Source: Theobroma cacao | Lineage: Eukaryota; Streptophyta; Magnoliopsida; Malvales; Malvaceae | Reading direction: 5' to 3' | Length of the DNA stretch: 64,000 nt | NCBI RefSeq assembly: GCF_000208745.1 | Contig: NC_030853.1 | Location: forward strand, 2,030,390-2,094,389 | Shown: positions 43,501 through 54,856 of the stretch, piece after piece | Numbering within the stretch: position 1 is the stretch's first letter | Layout: the number at the start of each line of letters is the position of its first letter | Translations under genes and position numbers: made by a program | Notes under the pieces: generated by a model | Told to the model about the DNA's origin: nothing | Databases searched by the model: none | What the model saw: the letters and a program-made list of their open reading frames with translations, nothing else

Positions 43501-44855
43501 AGGAAGGAATTAACTATGATGAAACCTTTATCCCTGTTGCTAGGATAGAAGCTATAAGATTGTTGCTAGCATTTACATGTTTTATGAACTTCAAATTATT
43601 CCAAATGGATGTGAAAAGTGCTTTTTAAATGGTTTCATCCAAGAGGAAGTTTATGTCAAACGACCCCTTAAATTTGAAGACTTTGAAAAGCCTGATTATG
43701 TCTTCAAACTGAATAAGGCTTTATATGGATTGAAACAAGCTCCTAGAGCTTGGTATTAAAGGCTTTCAAAGTTTCTAGTTGAAAAAAGGTATGTTAGAGG
43801 AAGCACTGATACAACATTGTTTATTAAAAAATGCTTAAATGATTTAATTATTATTTAAATCTATGTGGATGCTATTGTGTTTGGTGCTACTAATGAGGCT
43901 TTATGCAAGAACTTTGCTGAAGAGATGTAAGGTGAATTCGAAATGAGCATGGTGGGTGAGCTGAAATTCTTTCTTAGCCTTCAAATCAAACAAAGTGATG
44001 AGGGAATCTTCATCAGCTAAGAAAGATACATTCAAGACATGCTGAAAAAGTTTGACATGCTGAAGCTGAAATCAATTAGCACACCAATGAGTCCATCCAC
44101 AAAACTTGATGCTGATGAAAAAGGAAAAAGTATTTATCAAAAGCTCTATAGAGGTATGATTGGATATGATTGGATCATTACTTTATTTAACAGCTTGTAG
44201 GCCTGATATTCAATTCAATGTATGCTTGTGTGCATGCTTTTAATCACAAACCAAAGAATCACACTTAATTGCTATTAAAAGAATCTTTAGATACCTCTTA
44301 GATACACAAACTCTAAAAATATGGTATCTTAAAGAATCATCCTTTAGTCTTATTAGATATTCAGATGTAGACTTTGCTGGAAGCAAAACGGATAGAAAGA
44401 GTACTAGTGGAACTTGTCAGTTTTCAGGAAGTATGCTTGTATCCTAGTCAAGTAAGAAACATAATTCTGTTGCCCTCTCCACAGTTGAAGCTGAATATAT
44501 TTCTTTAGGTAGTTGCTGTGCTCAGATTTTATGGCTTAAACAATAATTAAAAGACTTTGGAGTAACAATGTATAATGTACCAATATTTTCTGATAACACA
44601 AGTCCCATCAACATCTCTAAAAATCTTATCCAGCACTCTAGGACCAAACATATTGAAATTAGACATCACTTTATTAGAGACCATGTGATGAAAGGAGACA
44701 TTAAGATTGAATTTGTTAACACTTTACAACAATTAGCTAATATATACACCAATCCCCTAAATGAGGAAAAATTTTGTGAAATTAAGAGAAATCTAGGAAT
44801 GATTAATGTACAGGAGTTTAGAAAATTTGTGAAATTTTCATTCATAAGACAATAG
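40548..44855 (+). pseudogene. copia-2 Gag-Pol polyprotein, decayed
   Basis: The start at 40,548 reads MAFQKSVVAKRQSTNRPPLF, then NGSNYPYWSTRMSIYI (Gag). The Gag end at 41,112-41,516 is E/K-rich and leads into a zinc knuckle that starts CFECKK. The protease at about 41,720 reads YMDSGCSRHMTRN. The pre-integrase segment is near 42,110 (LWHRRLGHVSMHTI). Integrase at 42,367-43,050 keeps VDDYSRYTW, RSDHGGEF and QNRVVERKNR, so the DDE residues are present. RT at 43,420-43,900 has ARLKAQGYNQEEGINYDETF and [11 protein letters not shown]. Its active site near 43,861 is IYVDAIVFGA, with the second Asp of YVDD replaced by Ala. RNase H at 44,330-44,855 ends TKHIEIRHHFIRDHV. Stops and shifts separate the blocks. 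Confidence 0.9.
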
Positions 44856-45220
44856 GTACCTAGTTAATTAAGAGAATCGCTTAATCAACTAAAAGCATTC
44901 TGTTTTCTTAAATAATAAGACTCAGTCAGGTAGAATGAATAAAATAGTAAAAGGAAACAGAGACAGCCTACCAAGTGAAGAAAAAGAGGGAAAAATCACT
45001 TAACAAAAAAAATAAAAATGAGAGGTAAATTTTTGAATTTTGAAAGATGGGGTTACCAATTATATTTAAAAACGGGGAGACTGATGGCTTTTAAGAAAGA
45101 TTAATCTCTCTTAACTCATTCTCTCTTCATTTTCTATCATCTGAAACCGACCCTTTTGAAATTGAAATCCTCCATTCTTAAACTCAAGAAACCCTAAGCC
45201 TGAAATTGTTCAAAACTAAA

Positions 45221-47119
45221 ATGGCCAAAATCACATTAACTAATAATGCTTTAGAAAAGAATAAAGGAAAATGACCTATAGAAGAGAATCCACCAAAAGA
45301 AATTCAGAAGAAGAAGAAGAAAGTTGAGTCCGCTTGTGTGATGGAGAAAGCTAGAAAAAAGCAGAAAGAGAAAGCATAAAAATCAGAAAAAAAAAAGAAA
45401 GAAAAAGAAAAATTCTCCAAGAAAGGTAATATTCCATCCTCAAAGTTTATAAATGAAGCTCATACAGATATGTTCAAAAAGATAAAGAATGCTCCCATTA
45501 CATGTGGTAAATTTATCGACTGTGATAGCTTTAATGAGACCCCTGAAATTCAAGTAGGTTTATCAGATTATTTTGAGGAAATGAAATTGAAGAAATTTAG
45601 CACTTTTAAGAACAGAATCTATAGTGCTAGCCTTGTAAAGGAATTTTATGCAAGCATAGCATTAGATGAGAATGAACTTGAGAAACCTGAGGATTTAATT
45701 AATGATGGTTTGAATGTCTTCCTAAATGGAAAAAAGTTTGCGATGACTACTGCAAATTTGGAAACTCTGCTCAAAATTGAATGTGAAGAGGGTGATTATG
45801 AAATTCCTGAAAATTATGATCCTTCATCTTTGTGAGAGATAATCACAGGAAAGAAAGAAAGATATTCATCCAAAAGTTATGCCAGTTTCATCAAAAGCCC
45901 TCGGATCAGAATCCTGCATTACTTTATTGTTGCAAATATTCATAGAACAAGTGGTAGCTTCAGCTACGTAAGTCTTCAAGACATGTGGCTGATGGAGCAT
46001 GCCTTCAACGCTGCTCTACTCAACTTAGGCCGATTCATGATAGAAAGGATGAGAGGAGCCTGTCAAATTGATAAAGTAAATCTGCTTTATGGGAACATAA
46101 TCACCTCACTGGTGAAGAAAAAGGGGATATGGAGTTCTAGGTATGAATTGGATCAAGTGAAAAGCAGAGACCAAGCAATCTACCTAGGAAGTCTGCCCAA
46201 GATAGGGTATAAACTGAAAAGAGAAAGTTTGTTAAAACCCCCAAGATTACTCTAAGGGATTAGCACTCTATTCTTGCTCAAACAAAAATTACTTCCTCTC
46301 AAATTTCAAATGAAATTATTCTGAATCTGTTAATGAGAATAGATGGAAAACACACTAACTTGTTAGTAAAGATTCAAAAAATTGAAGACAAGTTGAAAAG
46401 GCTAGAAAACTTGATGAAAGAGAAAAGAAAATCACCTGCTGGTCTTTTAACTAAAGACACTTCTACAATAGCAAGTCCAGCACTAGTAAAACAAGCTACT
46501 GAAAGTCCTACCTTCTAGCTTGAAGGTCATGAACCAGAATCAATTTAGCCAAGGAAATCTCCCACTCTTGAGCCTAAAAATGATGAAAAATCTAATGAAG
46601 GCACTGAAGTACTTGGATCCTTTGATGACATCTCTCCACCACATGATGAACCACAGCCAAAACAGCCATCTCCACCTAACTCTAAGGAAGTTTCAATCAT
46701 GGATATTTTCCATCAAATGGTTAGAGAAGAACAAGCAAGAAAAGAAGCAGCAAAGGCTAAAGCTCAAAAGTCAGCATATGTTAGAGCATTCCCTGAGTTA
46801 ATGCACACTACAGGACAAATTGACCAATCTGGTAAAGACAAAGGAAAAGCTAATGCACCAACACAAGAGAAACTTAAACCTCTTGGTAAAAGAAGGTAAG
46901 CCATGGCAACAAAGACAAAATTCCTTAAGAGAAGAAAGTCTTCTAAGATAGCTGAAAAAGCCAGCCATTTCTTCTGCTCAAGATCCACTCCAAATTTCAA
47001 ACCAATCTTCCCTTGAAGCCTCACCCAAAAGACCATCACCTGAACCTTCTTTTGAACCCTTTAATGTCTACTTTGGCACTGATGAGTCTACCCCTTTTGC
47101 TTCTTCAAAAACTGATTGA
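45221..47119 (+). pseudogene. Extra ORF downstream of pol (putative plant transposon protein type)
   Basis: The frame starts MAKITLTNNALEKNKGK at 45,221, runs through a very lysine-rich stretch, then a folded-looking part at 45,470-46,255 (YSASLVKEFYASIALDEN, DGLNVFLNGKKFAMTTANLE, RIRILHYFIVANIHRTSG, LLYGNIITSLVKKKGIW). This agrees with the domain often annotated as putative plant transposon protein. A predicted coiled coil follows (KIQKIEDKLKRLENLMKEKR at about 46,370), then a P/S/E-rich tail to about 47,119. Stops at 45,271, 45,377, 45,834, 46,253 and 46,516 show decay. Its position is that of the third ORF of SIRE-like elements, which has been called envelope-like, but I see no signal peptide or convincing membrane segment. 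Its role is unknown. Confidence 0.6.
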
Positions 47120-47722
47120 ACACCCCTTGGTTTGATGATGAAAAAAAAAGAGAGAATTATGATAAAAAGCTTAGGGGAGATAGAAGGTAGGAATGATCCA
47201 AGGGCAATTTAGGAATCTAAATCTGGCTATGTTTGTTTTGCTGACAGTTGAACACTTAAATTTGACTTTGTTGTTTATGTTATTGTGTTGAAAATTGGAT
47301 GTGATAAGCTATTTATATTATTTAGTTTGCTGGCTATGTTCTTGTGTTTATGTTATTTCTGTTGAATTGTGAATGGAATTTAGTTGTGAACAAGTATGGA
47401 TGTTGATTATGCTTTTATGATATTTTTGTTGGATGGTTAATGGCATTTAGTTTTGGAATGGATAAGGTCAGATAACAATAAACTGATGACAGACTGTTAG
47501 TTACAATATTGATGATATTCTATCAAATGTTTGTATCTATACCTATCTTTTTTTAAAGAAGTAATAAAAACCTGCTGAAGTGAATAATAAAATCATGCAT
47601 ACTTTAAGGGGGAGCACTCACTCAGGGGAAGAAAATCCTCATTTTGTATAGAACAAAAAGAAATAAATAAACACTGTGCTTTTAATCAAGGAATATTTTG
47701 TCATCATCAAAAAGGGGGAGAT
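47120..47722 (+). other. 3' leader and polypurine tract of copia-2
   Basis: A T-rich untranslated stretch ends in two purine runs, AAGGGGGAGCA near 47,608 and AAAAAGGGGGAGAT at 47,709-47,722. The second adjoins the LTR and is the working polypurine tract. Confidence 0.75.
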
Positions 47723-48891
47723 TGTTGGCTCCATTAGTTTTTGATGATAATAAAATATTCTCACTCATTTATGTCTAACTATGTTGCTTGAGTGTGCAGG
47801 ATGAAAAATATATGCCAATAATAATATAATCACTAAATAGTAAATATCAAATCCCATAAAAATAAGGAGCTACATTTTAGCCATAAAACAGAAGTCACTT
47901 AGTCGGATAATCAAGGGAGTTAGTCAATTAAATCTTAAAAATGAAGACGACCAGTTCAGAGACAAAGACGACTTAATCGACTAAGAGAAATTGTTAGTCG
48001 ACTAAGTGCTTACTGCTAGAAACCAAGTTCAAAAACAAAACCAACTTAATCGACTAAGAGTTTTTGTTAGTCGACTAAGTGCTCACTGTCAGAGACTGGA
48101 TCTAGAGATAGAAACGACTTAATCGACTAAGAAGCTATGTTAGTCAACTAAGAGCTCTTTGTCTGCAACTTCAAATTTGAATGCTAGAAGATAGATTAAT
48201 GGCTAGAACCAACTCTAAACTATTTCCAATGGTCAAAATCTATCAAACATCCATCAGAGTTGCTTCTTCAAGTATGAAAACCCTTCATAATGGCTAAAAA
48301 CAAGGTTTGGTGCTTCCAAGAACAAAAAAAGTTCAAAAATAGCAAAAATCCTCTGCATACTTTCAGCACTTCACTTTGTACCACTCAGATCAGGTTAATG
48401 ATTATATGCACACTTTTATTTCTCTTCTCTTTGTATACTTAGAGTGAGCGAGTCACTCTAAGGAGTTAATTCAAGCTTGGTTTACTTGATTGGTTGTATA
48501 GGTTCTAACTCATCCTAGTAAAAGTTAGTTTGGGTTTTGGTTAATCCCGAGAAAAACCATTGTTAAGGTTATGGTTGCGCTTTGTGAAAAGCCATTGCAA
48601 AAGCTTGGTGGGAGCTTAGGAATTTCACCATTTTTAGTGATTTGATTTGGAAAATCTTTGGTTGAACAATCAAGGTAATGGATGTAGGTCTTTGACCAAA
48701 CCACTATAAATTGTTGAGTATTGTCTATTCTGATTTTAATTTTTTGTTTTATCCCTTCTTAAACCATTCCCTCATCTTGCCTCAAACCAATCATTATTGA
48801 TCTTAAACTTGCCCTCAATTTAGAGCCAATTTAAGTAAAAGTCAAAAAGTGCTACTCACCCCACCTCTAGCACATTTACTTGGGACCAATA
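47723..48891 (+). repeat. 3' LTR of copia-2, full length
   Basis: Starts TGTTGGCTCCATTAG and ends TTGGGACCAATA. Contains the palindrome array at 47,965-48,160. A TATA-like AGTATGAAAACCC lies near 48,270. Confidence 0.9.
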
Positions 48892-48904
48892 ATTAGTTTT
48901 ATGG

Positions 48905-51900
48905 CTTGGCACAAAATAAGCCATTTTGGAAAATCTATCGACGAGTACCATTACAGAGTCCTTTTACCTTTGAGTTCTTGGTAAACTCAAAACAAAATCC
49001 ATACTCATAACCACCTAAGGAGCTTTAGGAATGGGTAATGGTTTATACATACCAGTGTTTTGATTTCCAAGTTTGGCAATATGGCAAATACAACACCTTT
49101 GAATATGTCGGATGATATCTCATTCTAGCTTGGGCCAATAAAAATTTTCTTTCACAAGAGCCAACGTTTTATATCTCCCAAAATGTCCAGCTAATCTTCC
49201 ATTATAAGCATCCCAAATAATAGATTGGCGTAAAGAACATTGAAGGATGCATAGTTGGTTACCTTTGAAAAGATATCCTTCTTACTGATGAAATTATTGA
49301 TAAGGATGTTGGGAACTAGATTTCCATATCTCACCAAATTCATATAGAATTCTTTCACAACTTCAAAGCCAACAACCTTTAATTGTAAGGTAGAGAGAAG
49401 AGTAAGGCGATGACTTAAAGCATCAGTTACTTTGTTTTGCGCACCTGATTTGTGCTTGAGGAGAATTGAAAAAACTTGAAGAAATTCACTCCAAGCTGCA
49501 TGTCGCTGATTAGGCTTGTGTTAGGAGTTAAGGTGTTTGAGGGCTCCATGGTCAAAATACAAGATGAATTCTTTTGGCAACAAATAATGGCTCCAATGAT
49601 CGAAGGCTCAAATAACAACATAAAACTCCTTATCATATGTTGAGTACTTTAATTTTGCATCATTGAGTTTCTCACTAAAAAAGGCAATTAGTCTTCCTTC
49701 TTAAGAAAGAACAGCACCAATGCCAACATTAGAGGCATCACAATCAACTTCAAACACTAAATCAAAGTTCGAAAGTGCAAGCACGGGAGCTTTAGTAATC
49801 CTTTCTTTCAATTCCTCGAAGCTATGTTGTGCTTTGGTACTCCATATAAAACTATCTTACTTAAGGCATTCAGTAAACGGAGCAGCAACAGAACTGAAGT
49901 TTTTGATGAAACACCAATAAAAGGAAGTCAATCCATGAAAGTTTCAAACATCATGAAGTGACTTCGGAGCTAGCCAATTGATAATAGCATCAACTTTGCT
50001 TTAGTCCACTTCAATCTCTTAGTTTGAAACAACATATCCTAGGAAAATAACTTTGTTTGTCATAAATCCACACTTTTTAAGTTAGCAAAAAGCTTTTGCT
50101 CTTGAAGTACCTCAAATATATGCCGTAAATGATCCAGATGCTCTATTTGACTTTTACTATACTCCCAAATATCATCAAAATAAACCACAACAAACTTTCC
50201 AATAAAATGGTGGAATACCTGGTTCATTAGGCGCATAAAAGTGCTAGGTGCATTAGAGAGCCCAAATGGCATAATTGTTCATTCATATAACCCATCACGA
50301 GTTTTAAATGCAATTTTCCACTCATCTCCAAGTTGCATTCGAATTTGGTGATAACCACTATGCAGATCGATCTTGAAGAAGATAATAGCACCATATAATT
50401 GATCCAACAAATCATCAAGTCTAGGAATGGGAAAGCTATACTTGATGGTGATTTTGTTCACGGCACGACAATCAATGCACATACGCCATGTTCCATCTTT
50501 TTTTTGGAACTAAAAAAGAAGGAAAAACACAAGGGCTAACGCTTTCTCCTACCAAGCCTTTCTCCAAAAGTTGTTTGACTTGATGTTGTAACTCTTTATG
50601 CTCTTGCGGACTCATGTGATAAGCAGGCTTGTTTGGAATTACAGAACCAAGGATGAAATCAATGGCATGCTGAATATCTCACATTTGTGGCAATCTATAG
50701 GGTATCTCTTCAAGTACATTATCACAAAACTCTTCAATTATGTGTTTGACATCTTTGGATAAAGGTGAAGATACTTCATTCTCCTCACAAACTAATAAAA
50801 GATATAAAAGGCTTGACTCACGATAAGCTTTGTTTAAACCAGACACAGTGATGAGTGCTTTATCTTTCTCTTATTTTTTTGGACAGTCTTCTAGCTTTAA
50901 TTGAGTCAACATAATTTTTACTCCATCCTTAATGAAGGCATAAGTATTCTTGTATCCATCATGGTGAGCTCGATGATCATATTGCCATGCGTTTCGTAAC
51001 AACAAGTGGCATGGATCCATTGGAATAACATCACACCAGACTTCATCTTCATACTTATTTTCAATAGATAATTGAACACAACAGCGCTTTGTTACCTTAA
51101 CTTCATTTCCTTTTCTCATCCATTGTAACTTGTATGGATGAGGATGTACTTTAGTTGGAAGTTTCAACTTTTCCACCATGTAGTTGGCAATAACATTCTC
51201 ACAGCTTCCACTATCGATGATGACATTACAAACCTTCCCTTAGGATCCGCACCTTGTATGGAATATGTTATGATGAAACCAACTTTCATCTTCTGTCATC
51301 ATAGCAGTATTAAGGTTACGACGAACAACAAGAGTTTCTCCATGATCAGCAGAAACTTCTTCTATCTCTTCATTATTGAATATTTCTAGCTCATCATCTA
51401 CTTCTTCAAGGCTAGGTTTTCCATGACTTCTTCTTCAACTAAGGAGATAATTCTTCGATTTGGAAAATCATAAGCAATATGCTCAAATCCTTGGCATTTG
51501 AAGACTTTGTGTTGACATTAGAAGCACAAGTAGAAGTAATATCTTTATTGTTTTGAGTTTTGGAATAGTTTACCCTTGGAGGTGAAATGGTTGCCGGATT
51601 CTGTTTCCCACAATTTAAGGTGGAATCTTTCTATCTAGATGAACTCATTAAGCTTTTCCATAATTGCTATTTCTCAACCTTTAATGCTAATCTGATGACA
51701 TCATTTAGGTTTCAATATGTTTGTAGTTAAGCAACATCTGCAATTTCAACATTGAGACCCCCAAGATAACGAGCTACAATTTGTTCTTCAGGTTCATGGA
51801 CATCGCACTTCATGTGAAGTTGCTCAAAGTCCATTGTATATTCTTCCACCGACATTGTTTTTTATCTCAAGTTATGAAATTTGATAAAAATTCTTATCGA

Positions 51901-52414
51901 TAATGCTCAAGAAAGAACTTACGCTTGAGTTCTCGACGCATCTTATCCCATGTTCTGATCTTGTTGTGGCCTTTTCTTTCTCATTGCCTTTTGAGATTTT
52001 CCCACCAAATAGAAGCATGCTTCTTCAATTTAATTGCCACAAGCTTCACAAGTTTTCCATCACGAATATCTTTGAGCTTGAAAACTCTTTCCACTATGTA
52101 GAGCCAGTCAAGGAAGTCATCAGGGTGAAGTCTTTCTTCAAACTCAAGAATGTCAACTTTGATTCCCAAATCTTTGATAGCAGCAATTCTCAGGCGACAA
52201 ATAGGTACTTCTTTATCAGAGGATGAATTTTGATAAAACGGGTTAGTGTCATTCTCTTCATCACTAGAGCTGTTATTGTTGATTTGAGTATTACAACTTG
52301 CGAGTTACTCTTATAATTCTTGAATTTGCTGACATAGTTCTACAATCTCAATTTCGTGACATCTTTTTGACGATTTTGACGTCTTTGCGGCATTTGATCG
52401 TATGGTGATGACAT
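48905..52414 (-). pseudogene. Gypsy Gag-Pol polyprotein, N-terminal to integrase
   Basis: Start on the minus strand at 52,414 (MSSPYDQMPQRRQNRQKD). Gag at 52,169-51,981 has FEERLHPDDFLDWLYIVE and ASIWWENLKRQ. A degenerate zinc knuckle near 51,500 reads FKCQGFEHIAYDFPN, with two Cys lost. A protease-like segment is at 51,250-50,871. RT at 50,482-50,060 has [45 protein letters not shown] and an intact YFDDI. RNase H is near 49,900-49,430. Integrase begins near 49,200 with NGRLAGHFGRYKTLALV and CCICH (the HHCC finger), then VLVDRFSKMAYFVPSHK just before copia-2. The stop at 50,279 sits in LYE-stop-TIMPFGL, where the family has Trp. Confidence 0.9.
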
Positions 52415-52547
52415 TGTGGTGATGACATTGTGATGATGTAGAAAAAAAGATGATAATATAACTATAAAACAATAAATAAAATTACCCGAACAAGGAGTAT
52501 TGAAACTTAACAGCGAACCTGAACTATGCAGTGAACAATGATCCTCC

Positions 52548-52563
52548 CGTTCTGATACCAAAC
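52548..52563 (-). promoter_or_regulatory. Primer-binding site of the gypsy element
   Basis: TTCTGATACCAAAC on the plus strand reads GTTTGGTATCAGAA on the minus strand. It directly adjoins the inner edge of the right LTR. Confidence 0.82.
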
Positions 52564-53048
52564 TCATACCGGGGTATTGTAAAGACACCTAGGCATTGTG
52601 AAAGACACCAATCGTGGCGAGGTTGAAAACCCCACTAAGGTGAATCACCAATCTTGGTAAGGTTGAAAACTCCACTAAGGTGAAAAATAGTCAAAATCGC
52701 ACTGTGGTTGGTTAGATCAAAGATACTAAAAACCTCTTACTCTTTAAAAAGAGCCTAGAGAAATAAGCATTCCTGCTTAAGAAAATATTCTTTATTAATT
52801 CTCAACTTGAATATCTCATAACTAAGTTTAAGGGTCCTATTTATAGTATTATAGGCCCACATCCTAATAAAACTCTACTCCTAATTGTCAAATACAATTA
52901 GAATAATTAACAAGAGATTTAAATAAAATAAGTATTCTATTCCTAAATAGAACATGACTAGCTTAAAGTCCTAATACAAGTAAAAAAAGAATTTTATTAA
53001 ACCTATAATTCCTAAATAATAATATTCTAATAATATACTCCTGTATCA
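52564..53048 (-). repeat. 5' LTR of the gypsy element
   Basis: Begins TCATACCGGGGTATTG and ends CTGTATCA in plus orientation. It is the transcription-initiating LTR because the primer-binding site adjoins it. Confidence 0.92.
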
Positions 53049-53053
53049 TTTTC

Positions 53054-53445
53054 TTTGAAATTTGCTCTAACTTTCATATCTTTCTCGTAATGACTTTCCT
53101 TTTATTGTATGCTCCCTTCTACTTCCATTTCGTCACTCTAATCAGTCTCCCTCTTTTCTCTACCTCGAAACCATCCCTATATTTCCATACCATATCCTTT
53201 TTTAGCACACTATCGTGCACCCTTTTTTTCCTTTCCCTTTCTAACTCCCATTTTTCTTATCTGTCAACACATCAACATGTCCTATCTCACAACAAGTATA
53301 AGCTTTCTCTTCAACTAAGCTCTGTCACATACTCTCATTCCCTCTTTTATTGCTTCTGTCAACATCAAATCTCACCTTTAATTTGAAATCCTTTGTCTCC
53401 TCTACCATTATCATACTTTCTTTTGTTGTGCCTAATCCACCTTAT
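53054..53445 (-). pseudogene. LINE ORF1, middle part between two insertions
   Basis: Immediately right of the gypsy duplication TTTTC. Joining 53,054 to 38,406 restores a continuous charged reading, with RANFKENVTELDKFGV visible across the junction on the minus strand. CT-rich on the plus strand, as is the LINE part at 37,665-38,406. Confidence 0.4.
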
Positions 53446-53609
53446 ACACACAAATTTGCTTCAAAATATTTAGACTAGAAAATTAGGAGAAAAATATCAA
53501 ATTTATTTATTTATCATACATGAGTTTACAATATTTAGTATTCTTTTATAATAAAAAGTACCCTTTGATTAATTTCTCCAATCTTCACTTTAAATGTTAG
53601 GATGACTTG

Positions 53610-53965
53610 ATTTTAAACTTCATTCTTTGTTTCAAGGGTCTACGACTTGATCTCAAATTTGCTTCAAGGGTCTTGCGACTTGATCTTGAACTTCATATTT
53701 TGATTCAAGGGTTTACGACTTGATCTTGAACTTTGTATTTTGATTCAAAGGTCTACAACTTGATCTTGAACTTTGTATTTTGATTCAAACTTCTTGTGAT
53801 TTGGTCTTGAACGAATGATATGGAGACTTTGTTTCAAGAGTCTTGCAACTTGATCTTAACGAACGATTTGGAGACTTCACTTCAAAGGTCTTGGCGACTT
53901 GATCTTGAACGAGTGACTTGGAAACTTCACTTCAAGGGTCTTTACCACTTGACCTTGAACGAATA
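53610..53965. repeat. Tandem repeat of about 40 bp (ACTTGATCTTGAAC)
   Basis: Eight or nine units with TTCAAGGGTCT, then ACGACTTGATCTTGAACTT and GTATTTTGA. The period is exactly 40 bp around 53,700-53,780 and irregular elsewhere. Confidence 0.8.
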
Positions 53966-53999
53966 ATTTGGAGACTTAGACTTGTAGGTTGGAACTCTG

Positions 54000-54245
54000 G
54001 AAAAGCTTTGATTATTCAAATCTTCCTTCTTAGACTTGGTTGGAAACCTAAAAAGGCTTTGATCTTCAGAATCTTCCTTCTTAAGGCTTTTATCTTCAAA
54101 ATCTTCCTTCGAGGCTTTAATCATCAAAATCTTTCTTTGAGGCTTCGAGGCTTTAATCATCAAAATCTTTCTTCTAGGCTTTGATCTTCATAATTTTTGT
54201 TCTTGGATTTGTGGAACTCTAGAAGCTTTGATCTTCAGAATCTTT
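54000..54245. repeat. Tandem repeat of 28-29 bp (GGCTTTGATCTTCAGAATC)
   Basis: Seven or eight units of GAGGCTTTAATCATCAAAAT type followed by CTTTCTTC. This resembles the 40-bp array next to it only in the TGATCTT element. Confidence 0.8.
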
Positions 54246-54334
54246 CTCTCTCTCCCAATTATCTTCTGTCTCTATTGTTCCTCAAATGGCTTGGAGGAGC
54301 ACTAAATTTATAGTGCTAGATGAGAGACTTTCAT

Positions 54335-54690
54335 GAGAATTTAATCTCTTTGAATTATCTCTAAATTATTTTAATTTAATTAGAAATAAATCATGATGAC
54401 TCACAAATGATCTTTTGATTGGCCAAACTTTGAGTATTTGAGTCTTGATTGGCCGAATTTGAGTATTATCTCTAAATTATCTTAATTTATTTAGAGATAA
54501 GTTGGATGACCAAATTTGGATTTTATCTCTAAATTATCTTGATTTATTTAGAGATATTTAGAGATAAATTGGATGACTAATAGATAAATTTTAATTAGTA
54601 AAATTTAAATATTATCTATAAATTATCCTGATGTATTTAGAGATAACTTAGATGACCAATAAGTGAATTTTTATTGATCCAAATTAAATA
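54335..54690. repeat. Tandem array of small hairpins (TATCTCTAAAT...ATTTAGAGATA)
   Basis: At least four copies place TATCTCTAAATTATCTTAAT before ATTTAGAGATAA, at about 54,354, 54,468, 54,522 and 54,610. Each copy can fold back on itself with an 11-bp stem. The copies are joined by TTGGATGACCAA-type spacers. Confidence 0.78.
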
Positions 54691-54856
54691 TTTTCCCAAG
54701 GTAATTAACCAATAAATTAATTATATGGCTATCTTAAATGATGTCTTCAAATCCACATGGCGACACATGATTTGTTTTTGAAAAGTTTTTTCAATTTACT
54801 AATTTCAGACATGTGATATCTTGTAATTGGATAATAATTTTTCTCCTTCTACACAC

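Larger units (their letters stand above)
39505..48891 (+). mobile_element. Ty1/copia element with extra 3' ORF (copia-2, SIRE-like), nested in the gypsy integrase
   Basis: The right LTR is 47,723-48,891 (1,169 bp). It starts TGTTGGCTCCATTAG after the polypurine run AAAAAGGGGGAGAT. The left LTR (39,505-40,490) lacks about the first 210 bp. A primer-binding site TAGTATCAGAGC, mutated from TGGTATCAGAGC, follows at 40,492. The order Gag, PR, INT, RT, RH is copia-type, and a further open region of about 1.9 kb lies between RH and the right LTR. That layout matches the SIRE/Maximus group, whose members carry an additional ORF there. Because the left end is truncated, no target duplication can be recognised. 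Confidence 0.88.
38412..53048 (-). mobile_element. Ty3/gypsy LTR retrotransposon, interrupted by copia-2
   Basis: LTRs are 38,412-38,895 and 52,564-53,048, both about 485 bp. The 5-bp duplication TTTTC flanks the element at 38,407-38,411 and 53,049-53,053. The primer-binding site, read as TTTGGTATCAGA on the minus strand, adjoins the right LTR at 52,548-52,563. Coding order right to left is gag, protease, RT (YFDD), RNase H, integrase, which is gypsy-type. Copia-2 (39,505-48,891) lies within the integrase. Without it the element would be about 5.2 kb. Confidence 0.93.
53446..54856 (-). mobile_element. Solo-LTR-like block inside the LINE
   Basis: A 1.4-kb block without coding capacity separates two LINE ORF1 parts. 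TACACAC occurs at both edges (53,445-53,451 and 54,850-54,856), as a target duplication would. On the minus strand the block starts TGTAGAAGGAGAAAAATTAT. It is built of three different tandem repeats (listed separately). A solo LTR is the simplest explanation, but the termini do not give a clean TG...CA pair. Confidence 0.4.
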
